A DNA stretch of 13,355 bases from JAYRWN01 sp041917975. GTDB taxonomy: Bacteria > Bacteroidota > Bacteroidia > Chitinophagales > Saprospiraceae. The translations under genes and the position numbers were made by a program. Of the stretch, positions 1 through 7,604 are shown piece by piece. The stretch's first letter is position 1; each line of letters starts with the position of its first letter. Location: assembly GCA_041917975.1 (NCBI GenBank), contig JAYRWN010000452.1:1-13355 (forward strand), read 5' to 3'. The notes under the pieces were generated by a model. It worked only from the letters and a program-made list of their open reading frames with translations, made no database searches and was not told where the DNA came from.

Positions 1-1980
1 ACGCACTGGCCGCTGTTCAGCCAAATCAATAATCGCTTCCAAACCATTTTGCTCAAAACCCAGCCACCGGTTGTTATTAAAATCAGTACCCCCATACACC
101 CCATCGGTAAGAATCTGACTGCCTCCGGACGTGTATTGGATGGCTGGCGCTTTTAGCAGCAAGACCTCCCATAAAGCTTTATTATATAATTCAGTAATCA
201 CAAAACCCTGCCGTCCGTTTCTGTCCACAGCAAGTGCCTTAATTTGTGTCGTGCCGGTAAGCAGGATCGGATTTTTATAAACAGGCGAAGTCAAATCAGG
301 TTTTGAACCGTCAATGGTGACATAGATTTTACCCTGCTGATCATCCAGAGTGAGTTCCACTTTAAGTTGATCCGTAAATGCGGTTGATTTTGGTTCGAAG
401 TGGGCGACCGGCAGGTTTTGGTAAAGGCCTATTTCCGTGATCTGAGGTTGATCCCTTAACTTAGTGAAAATGATGCGTAATTGGGTAGTTTTCACATCCG
501 GCAATTGCAGGATACGCTTATAACCAATGGTAGTACCTTCGGCCACCCTCTCCCATAAACTATCCGTCCAGGCTTCTACGATAAACTCTTCTACTTTCTG
601 CCCTTCGGCAATGTTTTCCTGTAATTGTAAAATATTAAACTGGCGTACTTCCGGCCAGGAAAAAGTGAGTAAAGGAGCCTGATCTTGGGCACCCGGGGAC
701 CAATAGGTCTTTGACCGGTTATCCATAAACATTTTTGGATCCCGGTGTTGATCATTGCTGCTGGCACCAAGGGTGGCATTAAATAATAAATTCTTGGCAA
801 AAATATAGTCCCTTATTTCTTTAAAAGCACGCAAAGCCGTCACATCCGGAGGGCTAAGTTTTCCAGTCGTATCCGGGGGGACGTTTAACAAGAGTTGCGC
901 GTTGCGTCCTACGGAAGAAAAATAAATGTCCAGCAGTTTTTCTGCGCTTTTAACATGATCATCTTCTTCGGGATGATAATACCATCCTGGTCGGATGCTT
1001 ACATCCACTTCCGCCGGCCACCAAACCAATTGATTTGCTCCGTTGAAGCGATCTCGGCTGCCTAAATCGGGGGCCATCACTTCCAGGTCCGGAACCCAGT
1101 TGATCCTTTGGCTTTGATCATCTCCGATTGAATCTTGGTGAAAATGCACCGGGAGGACACTCCATTCGGTTTCCCGGCCCACACCATTTTCTGTACCGAC
1201 CCAGCGTACATCAGGCCCCCGAACCGCTATAACTGCTCCAGGTTGTTTTTCCCTGATCAGGGCATAATATCGGGCCCAATCATAAGCTTGTTTTTTTCCA
1301 TTTGGTCCCTCACCATTGGCTCCATCAAACCACACTTCGGCTATCCGTCCATAATTGGATAATAACTCATCCAACTGATGCACAAAATAATCGTTATACG
1401 CTGCGGTGCCATAGGTGGATTCATGCCGGTCCCAGGGTGACAAATAAATGCCGAACTTCATACCTTTAGCCCGACAGGCCCGCGCTACGGCACGCACTAT
1501 ATCTCCTTTACCGTCTCGCCAGGGACTGTTTTTTACCGAATGTTCAGTATAAGCACTGGGCCATAAACAAAACCCATCATGATGTTTGGCGGTAAGGATA
1601 AGTAATTTAAATCCGGCCATTTTTAACGCGTCCACCCACTGGTCAGGGTCAAACTCACGAGGATTAAAAAGGGCTGGATTCTCCGTACCATCGCCCCATT
1701 CTTTATTGGTAAACGTGTTTATCCCAAAATGGATAAACGCCGCCATCTCCAATTTCTGCCAATCCAGTTGACGCTTGGATGGCTTGACATGAGCACTCTT
1801 TTTAGTTATTTCCTCCTGGCTCTCACCTTCGTGAATATCCAGATGGCTTTCCTGAGGGTTTCGTTTCCACCAACACCCCGCAAGGCTCAGACTAGCCCAT
1901 AATAGAAGCGTTCCGGCCAGGAAAAACCATAGCCCAAGGTTCTCTGGTTTCCTTTGTTGGATAAATTTGGTCAAACGCAT
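1..1980 (-). CDS. alpha-L-fucosidase, GH29 (subfamily B-like), lipoprotein, C-terminus cut by window edge
   Basis: Reading the minus strand from the ATG at 1980 gives 660 codons without a stop, running off the left edge. The product should release terminal L-fucose from glycans at the cell surface or in the periplasm. Residues 1-36 form a lipoprotein signal: a hydrophobic stretch at 17-33, then the lipobox LAGC with Cys36. The catalytic domain spans about 75-400. It shows HFGINTFTNKEWG, AKHHDGFCLWPS, EVWFDGANGEGPNGKK, DVSIRPGW and SVGRNAQLLLNVPPD, all hallmark GH29 blocks. Asp219 in VWFDG matches the family nucleophile. Glu264 (in WVGTENG) is my inferred acid/base from its spacing, less certain. 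The block pattern resembles GH29-B enzymes, which act on alpha-1,3/1,4-linked fucose; that subfamily call is inference. About 528-590 is a chitobiase C-terminal-like beta domain (IDGSKPDLTSPVY), and from about 600 an F5/8-type (discoidin) carbohydrate-binding domain starts and is truncated by the window. No strong Shine-Dalgarno is seen, usual for Bacteroidota. Confidence 0.95.
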   Translation of the reverse strand, partial: MRLTKFIQQRKPENLGLWFFLAGTLLLWASLSLAGCWWKRNPQESHLDIHEGESQEEITKKSAHVKPSKRQLDWQKLEMAAFIHFGINTFTNKEWGDGTENPALFNPREFDPDQWVDALKMAGFKLLILTAKHHDGFCLWPSAYTEHSVKNSPWRDGKGDIVRAVARACRAKGMKFGIYLSPWDRHESTYGTAAYNDYFVHQLDELLSNYGRIAEVWFDGANGEGPNGKKQAYDWARYYALIREKQPGAVIAVRGPDVRWVGTENGVGRETEWSVLPVHFHQDSIGDDQSQRINWVPDLEVMAPDLGSRDRFNGANQLVWWPAEVDVSIRPGWYYHPEEDDHVKSAEKLLDIYFSSVGRNAQLLLNVPPDTTGKLSPPDVTALRAFKEIRDYIFAKNLLFNATLGASSNDQHRDPKMFMDNRSKTYWSPGAQDQAPLLTFSWPEVRQFNILQLQENIAEGQKVEEFIVEAWTDSLWERVAEGTTIGYKRILQLPDVKTTQLRIIFTKLRDQPQITEIGLYQNLPVAHFEPKSTAFTDQLKVELTLDDQQGKIYVTIDGSKPDLTSPVYKNPILLTGTTQIKALAVDRNGRQGFVITELYNKALWEVLLLKAPAIQYTSGGSQILTDGVYGGTDFNNNRWLGFEQNGLEAIIDLAEQRPVR

Positions 1981-2128
1981 GCGGTGAAAATACCATTTAA
2001 CATATAAAATTGATCTTCCGGTAAATTAATTTGCTAAAAAAACTGAAATTCGCAGGTCAGTTTTGACGGCGCTATACCAGCTGGGAAACTGAGTGATACG
2101 TGTGCAAGGCGTAGAAAGCTTGAAATTT

Positions 2129-3238
2129 ATGAAATCATCAACCAAAAAGAAAATCTTAATTCTCACCGGTGGAGGGGATTGTCCAGGTCTAAACGCGGTC
2201 ATCCGTGGTATTGCTAAAGCGGCCAAACACTCCGGAGAATGGAAAGCGTGGGGAACAATCGAGGCTTTTAACGGTGTATTCAGTGACCCGCCTAATCTGG
2301 TTAAATTAAGCCGCAAACGCATCGCCGGCATCCATGTCCGGGGCGGAACCATCCTTAAAACCACTAATGTGGGTAATCCTACCGCCTTTCCCGTACAAAA
2401 GGCAGATGGTACCTGGACCACCGTCGACCGCTCCGAAGAACTCATCCAGCGCATCCGCCGCCTGGGTTTTTCAGCCGTCGTTAATATCGGCGGTGATGGC
2501 AGCCAGAAGATTTCACAATACCTGTTTGAACGCGGAATGAATGTTATTGGTGTACCAAAAACAATCGATAACGATATCTCAGCTACCGATTTTACGTTTG
2601 GTTTTAATACTGCGGTACAAATTGCAACGGATAGTTTGGACAAATTGGTAACCACCGCAGAAAGTCACCACCGGGTAATGATCATGGAAGTTATGGGTCG
2701 TGATGCCGGTTGGATAGCTCTACATACGGCCATCGCCGGAGGGGCTGAAATCTGCCTGATCCCGGAGATCCCCTTCCAACTGACCAGAATCGTTGAGACG
2801 ATTAAAAAACGGTTTAAACGGGGGTCCGGATTTTCCATAATTGTCATCGCCGAGGGCGCTAAAATGGGCGACGGACAAGTGAAGGGTATGACATCCAAAG
2901 ACGTAGGGGAAGCTCACCTCAAACTAGGTGGCATAGGCAACTACCTGCGTGCCGAATTGGAAAAATTTCCTGACCTCCCGCAAATACGCACCACCATCCT
3001 TGGCCATGTCCAGCGTGGAGGTACACCAATCGCCTTTGACCGGATTCTGGCTACAGCCATGGGCGTGAAAGCTTTCGAAATGATCGCAGCCGGAGAGTTC
3101 GGCAATATGGTTTCCCTGCGCAATAACCGCCTGGAAAGCGTACCCATTCTGGAAGCCATAAAAAATTATAAATTGGTCAACACAGATCATTTCCTGATCA
3201 AAACAGCCCGGTTGATGGGCATTTCTTTTGGGGACTGA
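2129..3238 (+). CDS. 6-phosphofructokinase, probably ATP-dependent (group III-like)
   Basis: The 369-residue product phosphorylates fructose 6-phosphate to fructose 1,6-bisphosphate, the committing step of glycolysis in the cytoplasm. Family motifs numbered from the ATG at 2129: GGGDCPGLNA at 14-23 (phosphate-donor loop), GGDGS at 121-125, PKTIDND at 143-149 (catalytic region with the base Asp) and MGRDAGW at 189-195. Gly in GGDGS is the residue type linked with ATP use; PPi-dependent enzymes usually carry GGDD. The Lys of PKTIDND is typical of PPi enzymes but also occurs in ATP-using group III PFKs, so ATP is the better guess, not proven. Length fits the family. The frame stays open upstream to an ATG at 2093, but the 12 extra residues do not resemble the PFK N-terminus, whereas MKSSTKKKILILTGGGDCPG begins as these proteins usually do. 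It is divergent from the fucosidase and convergent with the next gene. Confidence 0.95.
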   Translation: MKSSTKKKILILTGGGDCPGLNAVIRGIAKAAKHSGEWKAWGTIEAFNGVFSDPPNLVKLSRKRIAGIHVRGGTILKTTNVGNPTAFPVQKADGTWTTVDRSEELIQRIRRLGFSAVVNIGGDGSQKISQYLFERGMNVIGVPKTIDNDISATDFTFGFNTAVQIATDSLDKLVTTAESHHRVMIMEVMGRDAGWIALHTAIAGGAEICLIPEIPFQLTRIVETIKKRFKRGSGFSIIVIAEGAKMGDGQVKGMTSKDVGEAHLKLGGIGNYLRAELEKFPDLPQIRTTILGHVQRGGTPIAFDRILATAMGVKAFEMIAAGEFGNMVSLRNNRLESVPILEAIKNYKLVNTDHFLIKTARLMGISFGD

Positions 3239-3315
3239 TCTTATTTTCAATTATCCGGCCGCGTTTATACAGATAGCTAGTTCAGCGGGATGTTTTCACC
3301 TCTTTTGATTCCAGC

Positions 3316-3723
3316 TCATGCCACCTTAGGTGCCAAGGCCAATAAAATAAAAAAAATTATGAGCCCTGCCGATTTGATTATAGAGGCGAACATGTAATTT
3401 TTAATAAAATCGGGAGAGTAATTTTGTGCTTTTATTTTCCGCCAGGTGATCCATAGGTTTGCAGTTAAAAAAATAACCGCAGCTAATACGTAAATTCCAT
3501 AAGCTAATTTTTGATCGACCCAGGCATAATAGTGATTTATAAAAAATAAGCCGATAAAAATAATTATCGCCACCAATAAAATCACCCGTTCGCGCAAAAA
3601 CATCTGGTGTAATGCGGTCCTGGATGTGTTGTCCAGTGCCTGCAGAGCACGTTCATAGAAATGCCGGGAAACGGCCTGGCTGAACAAAAACACTACCAAA
3701 CCGACCAGGACTAATTGGTTCAT
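3316..3723 (-). CDS. small integral membrane protein with about four transmembrane helices, function unknown
   Basis: A 135-residue protein I do not recognise. Four hydrophobic segments stand out at about 2-17, 48-64, 74-93 and 112-131. A charged, mainly helical stretch (19-47, rich in Arg and Glu) lies between the first two, and a short basic loop (95-110) between the last two. There is no signal peptide distinct from the first helix and no catalytic motif. The gene begins 22 bp after the stop of the thioredoxin lipoprotein on the same strand, so the two are probably co-transcribed. It converges with the PFK gene across a 77-bp gap in which I see no clear hairpin terminator. Localisation in the inner membrane is inferred from hydropathy only. 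Confidence 0.75.
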   Translation of the reverse strand: MNQLVLVGLVVFLFSQAVSRHFYERALQALDNTSRTALHQMFLRERVILLVAIIIFIGLFFINHYYAWVDQKLAYGIYVLAAVIFLTANLWITWRKIKAQNYSPDFIKNYMFASIIKSAGLIIFFILLALAPKVA

Positions 3724-3745
3724 CGACGGAATTAACTGCTATCTT

Positions 3746-5188
3746 TTAATTAAGACCCTGTTTATCTCTTTGTAAGATGGTTTCTATTTGTTCCACCTTC
3801 AGGTTCTTTCCGATGATGGTCCGGTCTTTATTCAAAATATAAATTTCCGGCGTATCATCTACAAAATATTTGGCATAAATGGATTTATTCGAAGGATCGA
3901 AAACATTGATCCAATTCATCTTATTTTTTTGCACAAAATCTTTCCACAACGCCTCCTGAGTGTCCATGGCAATAGCAAAAACTTCTACCCCTTGTGGATT
4001 CCATTTTTTATAAAATTGAACCAACTTAGGCGTTTCTTCTATACAATGTTCACAATCCGGACGATACATAAATATTATGATGTATGGGGCCTTTATATCA
4101 TAGAGGGAGCGCGGTTTCCCTGTTATGTCGTTAATGGTCACATCCGGCCCTTTACGACCTACCAGGCTGGCTTGCATTTCATAGGCACGCAATTGTAAAC
4201 CGTAAATAGTCATGGAGTCAGCCCAGGTGGCTTTTTCTTTGGTAAAATAGTTTTGTAATACATGTACGTACACATTCTCCGCATCCATTAAGGTGGAGTT
4301 TGTTGGGTCGAAATTCACCCCGATAAAATTTACAAAAAACTGGTAATATTTTGGTTTGTCCATCACCCGGCGCATCAGTTGGTCCGTGGCAGCAATGAGC
4401 GAATCCGATCTTTGATAAGTCAGATCGAATAAATAGGTACGCAACTTGGCTGGGATAATCGGAGTTGATAATAACCGTGGATCATTAAAATCCACTAAAT
4501 CCCACATGTCCTGTTTAAATAGAAAAACCTGTGCATCATTATTTGGCGTACCATCGGCATTTTTTATTTCCCTGATTTCCGGATTTTGACCGGCCCGTTT
4601 GTATTTTTCAAAAAATGTACCCGCGCGACGGGCATAAAGTTCAGCCAGATGAGTCTTTAGATCCGCCATCAATTTTTCCTGTTCGGCTTTGGTAGTGGCA
4701 TAGGCTGGGTCGGTTTTCGCTAACCCTTTGAGTCGTTGATTTACAGATTGAAGCGCAGGTTGCTGAGCTATTTCAAAACGCAAATTTTCATACAATAATT
4801 CGCTTTCTCTGTTATCCTTTACCTCCATTGTGCCGATGAAATCGGGCGCTGCCGTAGTCATGCTAAAGGTCTGGTCTTCGGCAATCAATAGTGGAAAATT
4901 TGCATTCCCCACCACACAGTATACCAGCCCTTGTGGGTAAGGCGTGGTCCGCTTAAAATGAATCATCCCCTTGGCATCAATAAGTGCAGAATCTATGATA
5001 AACTGCCGTTCCGCTTCCACACCCACTAAATATGCTGACCCGGTAGCGGTCGAGTTCTGCACAGTGATATGAATATCCGGGTTTTCTGCCGACCCGCCAG
5101 GAGCCGCCGGATTGCTTGTCTGGCCACAGGCCAATAAACTGAATATCAACGCAAAAGAAATGATTTGGAAAGTCACTTTTATATTCAT
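3746..5188 (-). CDS. thioredoxin-fold (TlpA-like) lipoprotein with N-terminal DUF4369-like region
   Basis: A 480-residue periplasm-facing lipoprotein, probably a thiol-disulfide oxidoreductase. The signal peptide ends in the lipobox LLAC with Cys21. Residues 38-125 look like the beta-rich DUF4369 domain that precedes many Bacteroidota TlpA proteins. Residues 130-340 are a mostly helical middle region with many charged residues, like DUF5106-type linkers. The C-terminal thioredoxin domain (about 345-475) has the redox motif CEHC at 379-382 within YRPDCEHCIEETPK, and the expected cis-proline in DDTP (Pro447). Both active-site cysteines are present, so the fold should be redox active; the partner is unknown. 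It is the first gene of a two-gene minus-strand unit with the membrane protein 22 bp downstream. Domain names are given from pattern recall rather than a profile search. Confidence 0.9.
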   Translation of the reverse strand: MNIKVTFQIISFALIFSLLACGQTSNPAAPGGSAENPDIHITVQNSTATGSAYLVGVEAERQFIIDSALIDAKGMIHFKRTTPYPQGLVYCVVGNANFPLLIAEDQTFSMTTAAPDFIGTMEVKDNRESELLYENLRFEIAQQPALQSVNQRLKGLAKTDPAYATTKAEQEKLMADLKTHLAELYARRAGTFFEKYKRAGQNPEIREIKNADGTPNNDAQVFLFKQDMWDLVDFNDPRLLSTPIIPAKLRTYLFDLTYQRSDSLIAATDQLMRRVMDKPKYYQFFVNFIGVNFDPTNSTLMDAENVYVHVLQNYFTKEKATWADSMTIYGLQLRAYEMQASLVGRKGPDVTINDITGKPRSLYDIKAPYIIIFMYRPDCEHCIEETPKLVQFYKKWNPQGVEVFAIAMDTQEALWKDFVQKNKMNWINVFDPSNKSIYAKYFVDDTPEIYILNKDRTIIGKNLKVEQIETILQRDKQGLN

Positions 5189-5213
5189 GGTACCGCCAAC
5201 ATGATTTGGACCG

Positions 5214-5247
5214 CAAAATTAACAGTTAATTCCTAATGCAGGGTAAA
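5214..5247 (-). promoter_or_regulatory. candidate Bacteroidota promoter of the thioredoxin lipoprotein unit
   Basis: On the minus strand 5221-5214 reads TAATTTTG, a full match to the TAnnTTTG -7 element known from Bacteroidota. A weak TTTA (3 of 4 for the TTTG -33 element) lies at 5247-5244, with a 22-bp gap, slightly long. The -7 box is 25 bp upstream of the ATG at 5188, leaving room for a short leader. The match is to a short degenerate motif in AT-rich DNA, so chance is possible. Confidence 0.4.
5217..5231. promoter_or_regulatory. 15-bp palindrome, possible operator overlapping the promoter
   Basis: AATTAAC-A-GTTAATT is a perfect 7+1+7 dyad. It overlaps the upstream half of the candidate -7 element of the thioredoxin lipoprotein gene and lies 28 bp before its start codon. 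That placement is what a repressor site would have, but no regulator gene is nearby and AT-rich palindromes arise by chance. Confidence 0.3.
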
Positions 5248-5450
5248 TCATTTTGGTTCATCAAGGAAAAAGAGGGTGGTAGCGATCTTTTTACCCAAAT
5301 AATTAAACGTAATATCTGGTAATAAACCTCCCCTTATTTAAATTTTAATTGATTGCATCGAAATCACCTCAAAATGATTCGCCTTTTCATTTCGAATGTC
5401 CTAAAAATTAGTTCAGTATACCATTATCTTTAGCTAAATTAATCAATCCG

Positions 5451-7421
5451 ATGAAACAAAATTTTAGAGGGTTTTTCCCGACTCATTTAGTATTGTTAAT
5501 CGTGTTTTACTTTTGTTCGTGTCATAATAATCGTACCATACAATTCCATACATCCGGTGAAACAACCCAATGCTTATTTAATCAAGTTTTAGTTGCCGAG
5601 ATAGTTCCCCGAAAACCCTCTACCATCCTCACCCACACGACCATCACCGAAAAATCGCCAGAGGTCTATGCGCTTCAGGTTAGTTTTTACAACCCTACCA
5701 CCACACCAATACCATTTCAGGAAATTAGCATCGACGTCTCCATCATGGATAGTTTTACTTACGCCATGATTCCAGCGGTGAATTACAATGGCAATACCTG
5801 GGGTCAGGGGTTGGAACCGAAAGGATTTGACCTACAGGATACCCCCTGGGTGTATGCCGCTCACCGGACCGCTATTCCTGGAGCCACCTATAGTGAGGAT
5901 CCGCGACGTTCCTGGGCTTTGTTTGCGGATTATAAAGCTGGTCAATTGTCTTCAATGGCCTGTAGTATTGAAAAACATCCGAACCGAAGGGTCCACCGTC
6001 TGATTATTCCGGCCCGTGAATACCCGCTGGTGTATGCTAACCGGGATCAATACCGTCCGGCTCTCCCACCCCAATCCTTGTCCCTCGCTCCCGGCGATTC
6101 GCTACACCTGCAGGCCTGGTTGGTCACCGAGGAAATTACCTCCACCTCCGACAGGGCCTGGAAAAAATGGCTGGACCTGGCCTGGGAAATGATTCTCCAA
6201 AAGCCTTCCTCCCCGGAAATGACGGATACCATCTGGCAACGCGGCATAACCTATGCGTCCCAGTCCCTGTGGGCAGAGGAAGGAAGTTACCGGGGATTCT
6301 CGATCGGCTTAATTTGGAAAGACAGCCAGTGGATTCAACGTCCGGGCTGGAAATACGAGATCGGTTGGTGCGGTCAAAATGCCTCCCTGGCCAATTCTTT
6401 ACTGGTTGATTATCAAAAGACCGGACGACAATACTCATTGGATCAAGCACTGGCCTGCCTGGATACCTGGAGTGAAAACACCATCTTGCCTAATGGGCTG
6501 TTCCGCACCCACTATGATTATATTTTAGGTATCGCGCATGGCCAGGAACGCCTGGACGCCTGCAATCTGGGTACGGCAGCCTTAAATTTTTTTGAAGCAG
6601 CGCACCTCGCCAGGCAGGCCGGCCATCCCCGGGACCACTTGCGCACGATCGCTTTAGATTTATGCACCTTCATGGCCAATGACCAGGAACCTTCAGGACG
6701 TTACGGCAAAGCATGGTCGGTGGACGGCCATTGCCTTGACCGGGAGGGCACCATTGGAGCTTTTTTGATACCTCCGATGGTGAAAGCTTTTGCGGTCACC
6801 GGCGACAGCTTGTATTACCACAGCTTGGTAAAAGCATACGCCTATTATTTTGGGGAATACAAACGGAATGGTTACACCAGCGCCGGGGCTTTAGATACCT
6901 ATTGTATCGATAAAGAGTCCGCCATTTCCCTGTTGCGTTCAGCCCTGATTTTGTACCAGCTCAGCGCTGAGCGGACCTATTTGGATGAAGCGGTAGCCAT
7001 CTCTTACTACCTATCTACCTGGTTGTGGCACTACCATTATCCTTATGCAGACTCCACCGAATTTAAACGATACAACTGGTCCACTTTAGGTGGTACAGCG
7101 GTCTCGGTCCAGCATCACCACCTGGATCCCTATGCTCTGTTGTGGGTACCGGAGTGGCTGGAGTTGGCCGAATTGACGGGTGAGGTGCAGTGGAAAGAAA
7201 AAGCACAGGCCATTTGGTTTAATGGCTGTCAGCTCATAGCGGATGGCCGTTCAGCTATTCATGGGCGTATACGTCCACGGGGTGCTCAAAATGAAGCTTA
7301 TTTTCAGACGGATTGGAGCGATACGCCAGGTTCGTTTAATGATTGGTTAGTCGCCTGGCCAACCGCTTTTCGCCTGGAGACACTACGCAAAGTTTCCGAT
7401 TGGTCGGAGTTGTATCCATGA
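5451..7421 (+). CDS. putative carbohydrate-active lipoprotein: N-terminal beta domain plus (alpha/alpha)-toroid-like domain, family unassigned
   Basis: A 656-residue exported protein I cannot assign to a named family. The N-terminus is basic, then hydrophobic (11-21), ending FCSC with a candidate lipid-bearing Cys24; Phe at -3 is a poor lipobox residue. Residues about 40-228 look beta-rich, with alternating hydrophobic strands and a Trp/Gly-rich block (NYNGNTWGQGLEPKGFD, 111-127). Residues about 255-650 are helical, with repeated blocks of the form helix, Gly/Trp/His loop, helix. This resembles the toroid of glycoside hydrolases, polysaccharide lyases and C5-epimerases. Loop residues that could be catalytic include Asp430/Glu432 (CLDREGTIG), Asp482/Asp487/Glu489 (LDTYCIDKES), His555-557/Asp559 (VQHHHLDPYA) and Asp621/Asp624 (TDWSDTPGSFNDW). 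The gene is 183 bp before susC on the same strand, so a role in processing the glycan taken up by SusC/SusD is inferred. Specific reaction and substrate are unknown. Start ATG at 5451 directly precedes the signal peptide. Confidence 0.85.
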   Translation: MKQNFRGFFPTHLVLLIVFYFCSCHNNRTIQFHTSGETTQCLFNQVLVAEIVPRKPSTILTHTTITEKSPEVYALQVSFYNPTTTPIPFQEISIDVSIMDSFTYAMIPAVNYNGNTWGQGLEPKGFDLQDTPWVYAAHRTAIPGATYSEDPRRSWALFADYKAGQLSSMACSIEKHPNRRVHRLIIPAREYPLVYANRDQYRPALPPQSLSLAPGDSLHLQAWLVTEEITSTSDRAWKKWLDLAWEMILQKPSSPEMTDTIWQRGITYASQSLWAEEGSYRGFSIGLIWKDSQWIQRPGWKYEIGWCGQNASLANSLLVDYQKTGRQYSLDQALACLDTWSENTILPNGLFRTHYDYILGIAHGQERLDACNLGTAALNFFEAAHLARQAGHPRDHLRTIALDLCTFMANDQEPSGRYGKAWSVDGHCLDREGTIGAFLIPPMVKAFAVTGDSLYYHSLVKAYAYYFGEYKRNGYTSAGALDTYCIDKESAISLLRSALILYQLSAERTYLDEAVAISYYLSTWLWHYHYPYADSTEFKRYNWSTLGGTAVSVQHHHLDPYALLWVPEWLELAELTGEVQWKEKAQAIWFNGCQLIADGRSAIHGRIRPRGAQNEAYFQTDWSDTPGSFNDWLVAWPTAFRLETLRKVSDWSELYP

Positions 7422-7495
7422 AGCAGCGTTTTTGCCTTTTTGTCGTTAATTTGAACAAATATATCTGCAGTTTTTCAATGTATTTATTTGAATAA

Positions 7496-7533
7496 TATAA
7501 ATATACATATTAATACCAGCATGTATATTTATA
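7496..7533. repeat. perfect 13-bp inverted repeat with 12-bp spacer upstream of susC
   Basis: Arms TATAAATATACAT (7496-7508) and ATGTATATTTATA (7521-7533) are exact reverse complements, separated by 12 bp. The element lies 74 bp after the stop of the preceding lipoprotein gene and 71 bp before the susC start. It could be a binding site for a dimeric regulator or an AT-rich RNA hairpin in the leader. It lacks a GC-rich stem and is not followed by a T run, so it is a poor intrinsic terminator. Confidence 0.6.
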
Positions 7534-7604
7534 AATAATTTATGGGCCTTCTCCAATCCTGCACTTATTGCTTATATTTATTTTTTATTCATTAATAAAC
7601 CCAA

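Noticed and set aside
2093..2128. Upstream ATG giving 12 extra residues on the phosphofructokinase
   Set aside because: The extra residues precede a normal PFK N-terminus and add nothing typical of the family, so the ATG at 2129 is preferred.
2026..2655. Long minus-strand open frame of 209 codons opposite the phosphofructokinase gene
   Set aside because: It lies antisense to a gene with unmistakable PFK motifs, and its translation is low in complexity and matches nothing; it is a shadow of the real frame.
5425..5432. TATCTTTA as a -7 element for the 5451 gene
   Set aside because: One mismatch and no -33 element at a reasonable distance; position is plausible but support is too thin to list.
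7446..7490. Possible promoters TTAATTTG (7446) and TTTATTTG (7483) upstream of susC
   Set aside because: Each has one mismatch to TAnnTTTG and no TTTG box at the proper distance upstream; in such AT-rich DNA this is expected by chance.
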